A stretch of DNA of 64,000 nt from Beijerinckiaceae bacterium RH AL1. GTDB lineage: Bacteria; Pseudomonadota; Alphaproteobacteria; Rhizobiales; Beijerinckiaceae. The notes below the pieces were generated by a model, which worked only from the letters and a program-made list of their open reading frames with translations, was not told the origin of the DNA and did not search any database. Positions within the stretch are counted from its first letter, which is position 1, and each line of letters starts with the position of its first letter. The translations under genes and the position numbers were made by a program. Below, piece by piece: positions 26,450 through 35,089 of this stretch. The stretch spans positions 124,001 through 188,000 of the forward strand of contig LR590083.2 of the NCBI GenBank assembly GCA_901457705.2, read 5' to 3'.

Positions 26450-28471
26450 ATGCGCGTGCGTTGGCTACACGCGACCTTGTCGGCGGCCGTGCTCCTCGCG
26501 AGCGGGGCGACGCTGGCTCGGGCGCAGGACATCGATCTCTTCGCGAACGCCGATCCGGCGGCGACCTCGAACATTCCGGTGAAGCCGGACATGCCGGCCG
26601 CTGCAGCTCCAGCCGCGCCGACGCCCGCCACCGTGCCCATGGCGAAGGCGAGCCTGACGATCGAGCCTTCGGACTGGTCTCCCGGCCATGCCGCGCCGGC
26701 GCAGCCCCAGGCGGAGACCGGCAAGCGCGGCGACGGCAAGACCGTATCGAAGCTCGACGATCCGGATACGGTCGTGAAGCCGGCCGTCCCGGCACCTTCC
26801 CAGGATCCGCTGGACACAGCCAAGCCCGCGGAGCCGGGCAAGGCGCCCGAACCCGCGGCCGCGCAAGTCGTGCCGCTGGCGCCGCTGCCGGCGGCGATCA
26901 AGGCGGCGCTCGACAAGCGCGGCGCGGCCGAAATCCGCGGCTTCGAGGCCGTCGAGCGGCGCAAGGAGCGCGCCGCCATCGCCGCCTACTACGCGGCGCG
27001 CAAGTACCAGCCGCTTTGGTCCGGGAACGGTGCAGCGATCGCCGCGGTCGACCCGGTGCTGGCGAGGCTCGCCAAGGCCGGCGACGACGCGCTCGGCGTC
27101 GCCGACATCCCGGCCAAGGTGGTCGCCAAGGGAACGGAGGACGAGGTCGCGTGGAGCGAGATCGCGATGACGGAGGCGGTGGTCGCCTACTCGCGCCAGG
27201 CCACCGGCGCTCGCGTCGACCCGCGGGTCATCAGCCCGCTGATCGGCGCGCGCCCACAGCTCGCCGACCCCGCCAAGGTGCTCGACGATGTCGCCGCAGC
27301 CGGTTCGGCGGCCGGGGACAGGCTGGCCGCCCTCAACCCCGTAGATCCGCGATATGCCGCGCTACGCGACAGGCTCGCGTCGCTGCATGGCGCCCGCGCG
27401 CCAGCGACGACGCCGATCCCGGCGGGTCCGGTGCTGCGGATCGGCATGCACGATGCCCGGGTGCCGCTGCTGCGCGCCCGCCTCGGCGTGATGGCGCTCG
27501 ACCTCGTGGCCGATGCCGACGAGTACGACATGGAGCTGGCGGAGGCGGTCTCGGCCTACCAGCGCTCCAACGGGCTGCGCGTCTCTGGCCGCCTCGACAC
27601 CGCCACCGCCGCCTCGCTGTCGGGTGCCGGCAAGGGCTCGTCTCTCGAGGGCGCGCTCGTCGCGAACATGGAGATGTGGCGCTGGATGCCGCGCGACCTC
27701 GGCAGCGACCGCATCGAGGTCGACGTGCCGGCCTACGTCGTCACCGTCTTCCACGATGGCGAGCCGGTTGCGACGAACCGCGTCGTGGTCGGCAAGCCCG
27801 ACACGCCGACGCCGATCTTCTCGAACACGATGAAATACGCAATCGTCAATCCAGTGTGGAACGTGCCGCAGTCCATCATCAAGAAGGAGATGATGGCGAA
27901 GATCGATCGCGGTGGCGGCCTGCGCGGCTTCGAGGTGTCCTACAACCACGGCCAGCTCACGGTGAAGCAGCCGTCGGGGCCGAAGAATGCCCTCGGCCAG
28001 ATCAAGTTCATGTTCCCGAACGACTTCTCGGTCTATCTGCACGACACGCCGTCGAAGTCGCTGTTCTCGGCGTCGAAGCGGGCGTTCAGCCACGGCTGCG
28101 TGCGCGTCGACCAGCCCTTCGACTTCGCCTTCAGCGTGCTGAACGACGGGGTGCCCGAGGGCGGCAAGGTCGTGTGGAGCCAGAAGCGGCTCGAGAAGAT
28201 GATCGGCGACAGCGAGCGCTACGTGAACCTGCCGAAGCCGCTGCCGATCCACATCATGTACTTCACCGCGACCGCCGACGCCGAGACCGGCAAGGTGGTG
28301 CAGCGCGAGGATATCTACGGCTACGCCCGCGCCGTCACGGCGGCGCTCAAGGGGGAGGCGCGGCCCGCCGCCGCCGTTGTTGCCGAGCGCAAGCCACGTC
28401 GCACCGCGGAGCGGCCCGCGCGCGCCGCCACGGCACGGGCTGCGGTCGCGACCGACGAAGACCCGCGCTAG
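26450..28471 (+). CDS. L,D-transpeptidase, YcbB type
   Basis: A 673-residue exported cell-wall enzyme that forms or modifies 3-3 cross-links or lipoprotein anchors in peptidoglycan. It begins with a signal peptide (LHATLSAAVLLASGATLARA), then a Pro/Ala-rich linker of about 120 residues, a scaffold region, a peptidoglycan-binding domain (ARLGVMALDLVADADEYDM, then YQRSNGLRVSGRLD) and a YkuD catalytic domain. The catalytic motif SHGCVR is at 547-552 with C550 as nucleophile. The C-terminal tail is Arg/Ala-rich. It follows the NtrC-type regulator by 143 bp, and its stop is nine bases from the convergent esterase stop. Confidence 0.92.
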   Translation: MRVRWLHATLSAAVLLASGATLARAQDIDLFANADPAATSNIPVKPDMPAAAAPAAPTPATVPMAKASLTIEPSDWSPGHAAPAQPQAETGKRGDGKTVSKLDDPDTVVKPAVPAPSQDPLDTAKPAEPGKAPEPAAAQVVPLAPLPAAIKAALDKRGAAEIRGFEAVERRKERAAIAAYYAARKYQPLWSGNGAAIAAVDPVLARLAKAGDDALGVADIPAKVVAKGTEDEVAWSEIAMTEAVVAYSRQATGARVDPRVISPLIGARPQLADPAKVLDDVAAAGSAAGDRLAALNPVDPRYAALRDRLASLHGARAPATTPIPAGPVLRIGMHDARVPLLRARLGVMALDLVADADEYDMELAEAVSAYQRSNGLRVSGRLDTATAASLSGAGKGSSLEGALVANMEMWRWMPRDLGSDRIEVDVPAYVVTVFHDGEPVATNRVVVGKPDTPTPIFSNTMKYAIVNPVWNVPQSIIKKEMMAKIDRGGGLRGFEVSYNHGQLTVKQPSGPKNALGQIKFMFPNDFSVYLHDTPSKSLFSASKRAFSHGCVRVDQPFDFAFSVLNDGVPEGGKVVWSQKRLEKMIGDSERYVNLPKPLPIHIMYFTATADAETGKVVQREDIYGYARAVTAALKGEARPAAAVVAERKPRRTAERPARAATARAAVATDEDPR

Positions 28472-28480
28472 AGGGTATTC

Positions 28481-29179
28481 TTAGCGTCCCGGCGACGGCG
28501 GCGGCACGGAGCCCGCCGTCCTGAGCCCAAAAGCCTTCGCCAGGAACAGGCCGGCATGCGTCATCGCCGCGGCGTCGATGCCGTGGCCGACGCCGGCCGA
28601 GATATGCCATTGCGACGGCACGCCGACCTCGGCGAGGTCCTCTGCGGCGATGAACATCGCGTCGGCCGGGATGACCTCGTCGTTCGAGCCGTGGGTCAGC
28701 AGGATGGGCGGCGACGTCGGCGGCGGCACAAGATGCTCCGGCCCGACCAGCGTGCCCGAGAAGCCGACGATCGCCGCCGGCGAGCGGCGGCGGCGCAGGC
28801 CGACGTGCAGCGCCATCATCGTGCCCTGGCTGAAGCCGACCAGCGCCAGCTTGTCGTCGCCGAGCCCGTGCTTGGCCAGCTCGCCGTCGAGGAAGGCGTC
28901 GAGCACCGGCTGCGCCTTGTTGACGCCGACCCAGCGCTCCTCCGGATCGCGCGTGGTCAGCGAAAACCATTGTCGTCCCATCGGCGCCTGCGCGCAGGGT
29001 TCCGGCGCGTTCGGCGCGACGAACGCCGCGTCGGGCAGCAGCGGCTGCCACTGCCGGCCGATCTCGATCAGGTCCTTGCCGTCGGCGCCGTAGCCGTGCA
29101 GCAGCACGACGAGCTGCTTCACCGCGCCGCCTGCCGTGGCGTTCTTGGCGCCGAGGCGCGGTCCATCGAGGTCTGCCAT
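28481..29179 (-). CDS. Phospholipase/carboxylesterase family alpha/beta hydrolase
   Basis: A 232-residue cytoplasmic alpha/beta hydrolase of the carboxylesterase/acyl-protein thioesterase group. The oxyanion region is LVVLLHGYGADG (23-34), the nucleophile S117 lies in GFSQG, and D167 (HGSNDEVIP) and H199 (VGHGID) complete the triad. It probably cleaves small esters or lysophospholipids. Its ATG overlaps the stop of the upstream glycosylase gene as ATGA, so the two are cotranscribed and coupled. Confidence 0.9.
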   Translation of the reverse strand: MADLDGPRLGAKNATAGGAVKQLVVLLHGYGADGKDLIEIGRQWQPLLPDAAFVAPNAPEPCAQAPMGRQWFSLTTRDPEERWVGVNKAQPVLDAFLDGELAKHGLGDDKLALVGFSQGTMMALHVGLRRRRSPAAIVGFSGTLVGPEHLVPPPTSPPILLTHGSNDEVIPADAMFIAAEDLAEVGVPSQWHISAGVGHGIDAAAMTHAGLFLAKAFGLRTAGSVPPPSPGR

Positions 29180-29937
29180 CACCCTGCTTCCTTGGTCTCG
29201 GCGTCCGGCACCGGCGCGTCGAGCGTGGTCCGCGCCTTGCGCGTGGCGCTGTAATAGGCCCAAAGGCAGTGCGCGGCGACCCCTCTGAGCGGGCGCCAGC
29301 GCTCGCCGATCTCGCTCATCGCCTTCGTGTCGGGCCGGGCGTCGAGGCCGAGCACCAGCTTCGCCGCCTCTTGCAAGGCGAGGTCGCCGGCAGGCCAGGC
29401 ATCCGCGTGACCGAGGCAGAAGAGCAGGAACACGTCGGCGGTCCATGGCCCGATGCCGCGAAGCGCGCAGAGCGCGGCATACGCCACCTCCGCATCCATG
29501 GTGGCGAGCCTTGCAAAGTCGAGCTGACCGGATGTCTGCGCCTCGGCGATCGCGCGCAACGTCTTGAGCTTCGGCATCGACAGGCCGCAGAGCTTGAGGT
29601 CCTCGTCGCTCGTCGCGTGCACGCGGGCCGCATCGAGCGCGCCGAGCCTCGCCTGTAGGCGTCCGAAGATCGCAGCGGCGGACGCCGTCGAGACCTGCTG
29701 CGCGACGACGATGCCGACGAGACCTTCGAAGCCGGCGGCACGACGCCGCAGCGCGGGGTTCGGCCGGTCGGCGACGGTGGTCGCGACGAGGTCGGGATCG
29801 ATGACGGCAAGAGCCGCCAAGGCGCTGTCGAACACCGTCTGGTCCGCGAGGATAACGGGATGGGCCGCATCGGCCGCCTTCCGTTTCGTCCCGCGTCGCG
29901 CCGCCAAGTCCCGGTCTCCCCGCGCGATCCTTCCCAA
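29179..29937 (-). CDS. DNA-3-methyladenine glycosylase, AlkA-like
   Basis: A 252-residue helix-hairpin-helix DNA glycosylase that removes alkylated bases. The HhH motif is LRGIGPWTADVF (159-170), followed by the catalytic aspartate D185 in WPAGDLALQE. An N-terminal basic segment of about 25 residues (RDLAARRGTKRK) precedes the core. It lacks the Ada-like or N-terminal beta domain of E. coli AlkA, as in the shorter bacterial forms. It is the first gene of a two-gene operon with the esterase. Confidence 0.88.
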   Translation of the reverse strand: MGRIARGDRDLAARRGTKRKAADAAHPVILADQTVFDSALAALAVIDPDLVATTVADRPNPALRRRAAGFEGLVGIVVAQQVSTASAAAIFGRLQARLGALDAARVHATSDEDLKLCGLSMPKLKTLRAIAEAQTSGQLDFARLATMDAEVAYAALCALRGIGPWTADVFLLFCLGHADAWPAGDLALQEAAKLVLGLDARPDTKAMSEIGERWRPLRGVAAHCLWAYYSATRKARTTLDAPVPDAETKEAG

Positions 29938-30017
29938 CGAGACCCGCGACGCTAGAATAGTCGTCGGAGCGCCGACGCACCATATGCGGGCGAGGCGAGT
30001 TGGCCGCCCCAGCCTGG

Positions 30018-30923
30018 ATGCCCATGACCACCACGTTCAACCGGACCGTCACGCGCTTCGCCCCCTCCCCAAACGGGCACCTGCATCTCGGCCACGCCTA
30101 TTCCGCGTTGATGAACCAGCTCATCGCGCGCGAGACCGGCGGCCGCCAGCTGATGCGCATGGAGGACATCGACACGACGCGCTGCCGCCCGGAGTTCGAG
30201 GCCTCGATCTGCGACGACCTGACGTGGCTCGGCTTTGCCTGGGAGACGCCGCTGCGCCGGCAGTCCGAGCATCTCAAAGCCTATGCGGCGGCGCTCGACA
30301 GCCTCGAGCGGCGCGGCCTCGTCTATCCCTGCTTCTGCTCGCGCGGCGACATCATGTCGGTGGTCGCGCCACGGCCCTCGTGGCCCACCGATCCCGACGG
30401 CACGCCGCTCTATGCCGGCACCTGCAAGCACCTGTCGCAGAAGGAGCGCGACCGCCGTCTCGCCGCCGGCGAGAAGGCGAGCTACCGCCTCGACATGGAT
30501 CGTGCCTTGCGTCTCGTCGACCGCGACCTGACATGGAGCGAGTACCGCGAGAGCGGTCGCCCGCACGACCACGCGGCCTCGCCGTCGATCTGGGGCGACG
30601 CCGTGCTCGCCCGCCGCGACATCGCGACGAGCTACCATATCGCCGTGGTGATCGACGACGCGGCCCAGGGCGTCACCGACGTGGTGCGCGGCGAGGACCT
30701 GTTTCAGGCGACGAGCCTGCATCGCCTCCTGCAGGACCTGCTCGACCTGCCGGCGCCATCCTACCACCACCATCGCCTGTTGCGGGACGCCGCGGGGCAG
30801 AAGCTGGCCAAGAGCCTGCGGGCCAAGTCGCTGCGCACCTTCCGCCAGGAGGGTCGCTCGCGCGAGGAGGTGCTTGCGCGCATCGGGTTGCCGACCCGCG
30901 CGATGGGGCAGGTGCAGGCGTGA
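30018..30923 (+). CDS. gluQRS: Glutamyl-Q tRNA(Asp) synthetase
   Basis: A truncated glutamyl-tRNA synthetase paralogue of 301 residues. It attaches glutamate to queuosine in the anticodon of tRNA-Asp. The HIGH-like motif is PSPNGHLHLGHAYSA (17-31), a Cys pair for zinc is in YPCFCSRGD, and the KMSKS-like segment is GQKLAKSLRAKSLR; the anticodon-binding domain of true GluRS is absent, as expected. A TTG at 30000 with GAGG four bases before it would add six residues, so the start is uncertain. Confidence 0.9.
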   Translation: MPMTTTFNRTVTRFAPSPNGHLHLGHAYSALMNQLIARETGGRQLMRMEDIDTTRCRPEFEASICDDLTWLGFAWETPLRRQSEHLKAYAAALDSLERRGLVYPCFCSRGDIMSVVAPRPSWPTDPDGTPLYAGTCKHLSQKERDRRLAAGEKASYRLDMDRALRLVDRDLTWSEYRESGRPHDHAASPSIWGDAVLARRDIATSYHIAVVIDDAAQGVTDVVRGEDLFQATSLHRLLQDLLDLPAPSYHHHRLLRDAAGQKLAKSLRAKSLRTFRQEGRSREEVLARIGLPTRAMGQVQA

Positions 30924-30937
30924 AGACACGCCGCGTT

Positions 30938-30956
30938 AAGGTAAATTTTTAACCTT
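30938..30956. promoter_or_regulatory. AT-rich inverted repeat after gluQRS
   Basis: AAGGTAAA (30938-30945) and TTAACCTT (30949-30956) are inverted with one mismatch and a 3-base centre, in a strikingly AT-rich patch 15 bp after the gluQRS stop. It could be a terminator-like hairpin, since T residues fill the centre, or an operator for the DUF6134 gene 120 bp downstream. Confidence 0.35.
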
Positions 30957-31078
30957 CGGCCCCTTAGATCGCCAGGCACGGCCGGACGCCGTCCGGCCCA
31001 TCGGCGCCATCGCGAGCCCACATTGCCGTCTTGTTCGGCGGCGACAACGATGCGCCAAAGCCACGAAGGGGTCCCCCG

Positions 31079-31738
31079 ATGAACGTTCGACTCGCCGGTC
31101 TATCGCTTGCCGCCCTCCTCGTCTCGCCGGCCTTCGCAGGCTCGGTCGCACCGCAGAAGCACGTGCATCGCGTCTTCGACATCATGCGCGAGGGCTCGAA
31201 GATCGGCACCGACACGTTCGACATTTCGCGCCAGGGCGACGCGACCAGCGTCAAGGTGAACACCCACATCATCGTCAAGGTCGCCTTCATCACGGCCTAC
31301 CGCTACGACCATTCCGAGGCCGGGACCTGGAAGGGCACGCAGCTCGTCTCCTTCAAGTCGAAGACCGACGACAACGGCAAGGATCACACGATCGCCGCGA
31401 CGCAGAGCGAGGGCAAGATCGCGCTCGACGTCGACGGCACGTCGACGACCGCGCCGAAGAGCACGCAGCCGGCGAGCCTGTGGGGCGCCGAGGTGTCCAA
31501 GCAGAAGCAGATCTTCGATCCCGCCAACGGCAAGCGCATGGCGGTCGGCGTGCAGGACCTCGGCGACGAGACGGTCGAGGTGAACGGCGTGCCGCGCCAG
31601 CTCAACCACGTGAAGCTCACCGGCGCCTTCCCGCGCGACCTCTGGTTCGACGAGGACGGCCTCGTGAAGATGGAGTTGCGCGGCTCCGACAACTCGCAGA
31701 TCACCTCGCAGCTGCGCGTGTCCACCGCGTCGAACTGA
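31079..31738 (+). CDS. DUF6134 family exported protein
   Basis: A 219-residue protein with a signal peptide (MNVRLAGLSLAALLVSPAFA, cleavage after AFA). The mature domain opens VHRVFDIMREGSKIGTDTFD and is beta-rich throughout, with the WFDEDGLVKMEL strand near the end; this is the DUF6134 pattern, a lipocalin-like fold of unknown role. The ATG has AGGGG eight bases upstream. It has its own upstream AT-rich palindrome and a strong hairpin 12 bp past its stop, so it is probably a single-gene unit. Confidence 0.75.
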   Translation: MNVRLAGLSLAALLVSPAFAGSVAPQKHVHRVFDIMREGSKIGTDTFDISRQGDATSVKVNTHIIVKVAFITAYRYDHSEAGTWKGTQLVSFKSKTDDNGKDHTIAATQSEGKIALDVDGTSTTAPKSTQPASLWGAEVSKQKQIFDPANGKRMAVGVQDLGDETVEVNGVPRQLNHVKLTGAFPRDLWFDEDGLVKMELRGSDNSQITSQLRVSTASN

Positions 31739-31749
31739 GGTTTTGCGCG

Positions 31750-31770
31750 CCGCGGCGAGCCTCGCCGCGG
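31750..31770 (+). terminator. GC-rich hairpin after the DUF6134 gene
   Basis: CCGCGGCGAG (31750-31759) and CTCGCCGCGG (31761-31770) are perfect inverted arms. Folding gives at least eight G-C pairs 12 bp after the stop codon. No T-run follows, so termination would not be of the classic intrinsic type. Confidence 0.45.
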
Positions 31771-31806
31771 CCGCGACTCGGCGATCACGGCCGTTTGAGC
31801 GTTTGG

Positions 31807-31821
31807 TTAACCGTTTCTTAA
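31807..31821 (+). promoter_or_regulatory. Perfect CtrA box upstream of the Hpt-like gene
   Basis: TTAACCGTTTCTTAA matches TTAA-N7-TTAA at all eight fixed positions, 82 bp before the ATG of the Hpt-like gene. CtrA is the alphaproteobacterial cell-cycle regulator. Assignment rests on the motif match and its position. Confidence 0.6.
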
Positions 31822-31902
31822 GCCTCGAGACGCTTTAGCTCTCCGGCGACGCCCGACCCTGAGGGCGACCAGACGTCGGCGGCAATCCGACGACGGAGTG
31901 AC

Positions 31903-32376
31903 ATGCGCCTCGCAGCCAAATCCTCGCCTGGTCAAGCGGACGCGCGGTCGCGCGCGGCGCGCGTCGGCAGCGCGGCTCATCTGGTGCGGCCCGTTACCCG
32001 GCGTGCAGTGCTCGGCACCGTCGAGCGCGACGTCTGCCGCCCGGAAAGCTGGCAGCGCGAGCATTACGAGGAATGGGTGTCGCGTCTCGGCGCCGAGCGC
32101 ATGCGCGGCTTTCTCGTCAACCTCGGCGACCAGTTCACCGCGCTCGGCGTTCTCGCGCGGGACGGCGAGGACGAAGCGCTACAGAGGCTTGCTCACGATG
32201 TCGCCTCGACAGGCGGCATGCTCGGCTTCCTCGAGGTGACGCGCTGCTGTCGCGCCGTGCTCGAGTCGGATGCGGGAAGCGCGCGTGAGGCGCGCGACAC
32301 GCTCGGGCGGGCCGTCGGCGAGGCGATCGACTGCCTCGCCGAGCATTTAGCGACCCAGCGGCGCAGCGCCGCCTGA
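31903..32376 (+). CDS. Single-domain histidine phosphotransfer (Hpt)-like protein
   Basis: A 157-residue protein with a basic N-terminal 45 residues and a helical C-terminal domain. The segment LAHDVASTGGMLGFLEV (97-113) resembles the Hpt helix in which a histidine, here H98, is followed by a Gly-rich turn and a Leu-rich helix, and the flanking helices (MRGFLVNLGDQFTALGVLA; AVGEAIDCLAEHLA) fit a four-helix bundle. Such proteins relay phosphate between hybrid kinases and response regulators in the cytoplasm. GGAG precedes the ATG by four bases. A perfect CtrA box lies upstream. The family is inferred from pattern only; the usual Lys after His is replaced by Val. Confidence 0.6.
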   Translation: MRLAAKSSPGQADARSRAARVGSAAHLVRPVTRRAVLGTVERDVCRPESWQREHYEEWVSRLGAERMRGFLVNLGDQFTALGVLARDGEDEALQRLAHDVASTGGMLGFLEVTRCCRAVLESDAGSAREARDTLGRAVGEAIDCLAEHLATQRRSAA

Positions 32377-32383
32377 TCAGGCC

Positions 32384-33826
32384 TCACGCCGCCGCCGACA
32401 ACGGCTCCGACACGTCCTCGAGGCTCTTGCCCTCCGCCGCGACGCCCCAGACCGCCTCGAGAACGGCGGCGCCGATCATCAGCGCGGCGGCGAAGACGTA
32501 GCCCCAGAACAGCATCCACTTGTCGCCGGTGCCGATCAGCCAGCCAAAGGCGAGCGGGCCGGCGACGCCGCCGATCGCCGTGCCGAAGGCATAGAAGATC
32601 GCGATCGCCAACGCGCGGATCTCGACGGGGAACACCTCGGACACCGTGAGATAGGCGGCGCCGGCCGCCGACGAGGCGAAGAAGAAGATCGTCGACCAGG
32701 CGACGACCTGCTCGGTCGCCGTCAGCCGGCCGGTCGCAAACAGCCAGCCGGAGACGACCAGCAGCACGCCGGAGATCGCGTAGGTGAAAGCGATCATCGG
32801 CTTGCGGCCGATCTTGTCGAACAGCGGCCCCAGCACGAGCGGGCCGAAGGCGTTGCCGATCGCGAACGGCAGCATGTACCAGCCGGTGTTCTTCACCGCG
32901 ACGTGGTAATAGGTGTCGAGCACCTGCGCGAAGGTGAAGAAGATCGCGTTGTAAAAGAACGCCTGCGCTGCCATCAGCGCCAGGCCGACGATCGCGCGGT
33001 CGCGGTTCTTCACGAAGATCGTCTTGAACACGATCGCGAGCGGCGTGTGGTCGCGCGCATGGATGGTCATCGGCTTCAGCTCGTCCGGCGACGCCACCTT
33101 GCCGCCGTGCTCCTTCATGTGAGCCTCGATGTCGCCCATCACCGCCTCGGCCTGCTTCTCGCGGCCGTGGATGACCAGCCAGCGCGGGCTCTCGGGGATG
33201 AAGGTGCGCAGGAAGATGATGCCGATCGAGAGCACCGAGCCAACGAAGAAGACCGACCGCCAGCCGTATTGCGCGGGGATGATCGCGGGATCGAGAAAGA
33301 CCAGCGAGGCGGCGGCGCCGATCGCCCCGCCTATCCAGAACGAGCCGTTGATGGCGAGATCGGTGCGGCCGCGAAACCGGGCGGGGATGAATTCCTGGAT
33401 CGTCGAGTTGACCGCCGAATATTCGCCGCCGATGCCGCCGCCGGTGAGGAACCGGAAGAGGCAGAAGCTCCACAGATTCCAGGAGAAGGCGGTGGCCGCC
33501 GTGGCCACGAGGTAGAGGCCGAGCGTGAAGAAGAACAGCACGCGCCGCCCGAGCCGATCCGTAGCCCAGCCGAACCCGAGGGCGCCGATCACCGCGCCCG
33601 CCAGGTAGAACGAGTTGGCGAGACCGATCTCGAAATCGCTGAAATGCAGCGAGTGGTCGGCCTTGAGCGCGCCGGAGATCAACCCGGCGAAGGTGACCTC
33701 CAGCCCGTCGAGGATCCAGGTGATCCCGAGCGCGGCGATGACGAGCGTGTGGAAGCGGCCCCATTCGAGCGCGTCGAGCCGCGCCGGCACTCGGGTCTTG
33801 ATGGTCTGCTCCGCGACTTCCGTCAT
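32384..33826 (-). CDS. MFS transporter, sugar-porter-like
   Basis: A 480-residue major facilitator with 12 predicted helices and a cytoplasmic loop of about 60 residues in the middle. Family motifs include GWATDRLGRRV between helices 2 and 3, PESPRWLVIHGR after helix 6 (the sugar-porter PESPRWL signature), and LFDKIGRKPM in the second half. It should import or export a small polar metabolite with protons; the substrate is unknown. It converges on the Hpt-like gene, with seven bases between the two stops. Confidence 0.88.
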   Translation of the reverse strand: MTEVAEQTIKTRVPARLDALEWGRFHTLVIAALGITWILDGLEVTFAGLISGALKADHSLHFSDFEIGLANSFYLAGAVIGALGFGWATDRLGRRVLFFFTLGLYLVATAATAFSWNLWSFCLFRFLTGGGIGGEYSAVNSTIQEFIPARFRGRTDLAINGSFWIGGAIGAAASLVFLDPAIIPAQYGWRSVFFVGSVLSIGIIFLRTFIPESPRWLVIHGREKQAEAVMGDIEAHMKEHGGKVASPDELKPMTIHARDHTPLAIVFKTIFVKNRDRAIVGLALMAAQAFFYNAIFFTFAQVLDTYYHVAVKNTGWYMLPFAIGNAFGPLVLGPLFDKIGRKPMIAFTYAISGVLLVVSGWLFATGRLTATEQVVAWSTIFFFASSAAGAAYLTVSEVFPVEIRALAIAIFYAFGTAIGGVAGPLAFGWLIGTGDKWMLFWGYVFAAALMIGAAVLEAVWGVAAEGKSLEDVSEPLSAAA

Positions 33827-33897
33827 TCGTCCTCCCGCTTTTCAGGCCGGAAGACCACACCGGAAGGCCGAGCGCAATTCGCCCTCGCCATAAGACC

Positions 33898-33918
33898 GAG
33901 GCGCTCGTCTGGCGCCTC
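33898..33918. promoter_or_regulatory. Inverted repeat upstream of the MFS gene
   Basis: GAGGCGC (33898-33904) and GCGCCTC (33912-33918) form a perfect 7-bp stem with a 7-base loop, about 72 bp before the MFS start. It may be an operator or a leader hairpin. Nothing else was recognised in the 260-bp gap to the methyltransferase gene. Confidence 0.3.
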
Positions 33919-34086
33919 AGGGGAGAGACACCCCACCGCGGTCGTTGGACGTCAAATGAACAAGTAAGGACTGTTCGGAAAAGCGCGAGCTACAGCGGCC
34001 GCCACGCCGCGCGCGCCAGTCGAAACTGCGGCCGATTTCGGCTTTCGTCTATAGCTGGCGGCGCCGACCGGAGGGCAGCCGTTAGG

Positions 34087-34977
34087 TCACAAGAGGCCGT
34101 CGGTCCGATCGCGCAGCGCGTCCGCAAGGCTGACGGTGCCGGAGCCGCGGCGCGCTGGCTTCTGCTGGCTTTCATGCGGCGCCCAGCCGGCGAGCGAGAC
34201 GATCTCGAAGGTCGCGCGGATGCGCCCATCCGCATCGGCGAAACGCGCCGCGTAGAGCTCCGCCGCGCGCAGGAACATGGCGCGCCTTGCCGGCCGGCGA
34301 TCGCGCGCCACGAGCGTGCTCGTTGCGCCCATCGCCCGCAGGTCGGCCATCAGTGCGAAGAGGTTGTCGTAGCGGACGGTCAACGCCTCGGCATCCGCGA
34401 CGGGCAGGGCGAAGCCGGCGCGCTGCAGCAGGCCGCCCATGTCGCGCACGTCGGCGAAGGGCGCGACGCGCGGGCTGGCGCCCCCGGTGATCTCCGCCTC
34501 GGCTTCGGTGAGCACGCTGCGCAGCTCATGCAAGGTTTGGCCACCGACGATTGCGCCGAGGAACAGGCCGTCCGCCACCAGCGCCCGCCGGATCTGCACG
34601 AGAGCGCCGGGCAGGTCGTTGGCCCCTTGCAGCGCGAGGGCGGAAACGACGAGATCGACGTGCCCCTCGGCCAGCGGCAACGCCTCGCCGCTGCCGACGA
34701 CCTCGATCGATCCCGGCGCGCGAGCCGCCCCGGCAAGCGGCGCGACGCGAACGACGGTCGCAGCCGGATCGCGGGCCGCCAGCATCGCCGCGAGGTGCGG
34801 CCCCGGCGTCCCGACGTCGGCGATGCGGAGGAACGTCCGCTTGATCGTCGCCAGCCGCTCCGCGACTTCTTCGGCGGCGTAGGCGAGCAGGAAGTCCGCC
34901 GGCGCGCCGGTTGCCGAGGCGCGCGCGAGCCTGCGTCTTGCGAGGGCGGTGTCGAAGATCGCGGTCGGAGAGGTCAT
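34087..34977 (-). CDS. SAM-dependent methyltransferase, NDUFAF5/BioC-like
   Basis: A 296-residue class I methyltransferase. The SAM site is atypical but recognisable (RIADVGTPGPHLAAML and VVGSGEALPLAEGHVDLVVS), with the family features GGQTLHELRSVLTEAE and FADVRDMGGLLQRAGFALP, which are typical of alphaproteobacterial relatives of NDUFAF5. The role is unknown here; the mitochondrial relative works in complex I assembly. In related genomes, as I recall, this gene diverges directly from comF; here a TonB receptor gene lies between them. Confidence 0.82.
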   Translation of the reverse strand: MTSPTAIFDTALARRRLARASATGAPADFLLAYAAEEVAERLATIKRTFLRIADVGTPGPHLAAMLAARDPAATVVRVAPLAGAARAPGSIEVVGSGEALPLAEGHVDLVVSALALQGANDLPGALVQIRRALVADGLFLGAIVGGQTLHELRSVLTEAEAEITGGASPRVAPFADVRDMGGLLQRAGFALPVADAEALTVRYDNLFALMADLRAMGATSTLVARDRRPARRAMFLRAAELYAARFADADGRIRATFEIVSLAGWAPHESQQKPARRGSGTVSLADALRDRTDGLL

Positions 34978-35032
34978 GCCCCTTCATATGGGGCCGGGGG
35001 CGGCGACCGAAGCGGCTCGTCGCGCCGCGCAC

Positions 35033-35068
35033 GAAAACCGGCCGCCGAGAAAGGTCCCGGCGGCCGGT
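35033..35068 (-). terminator. Intrinsic terminator of the TonB receptor gene
   Basis: ACCGGCCGCCG (35037-35047) and CGGCGGCCGGT (35058-35068) form a perfect 11-bp stem with a 10-base loop. On the minus strand the stem ends in TTTT then CGT. It sits 21 bp past the receptor stop and before the methyltransferase gene. Confidence 0.75.
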
Positions 35069-35089
35069 CGAGCGGCGCCGTGCTGCGGC

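Noticed and set aside
30938-30956. A CtrA box in the AT-rich patch after gluQRS
   Set aside because: Two TTAA strings are present but the spacing is nine bases, not seven.
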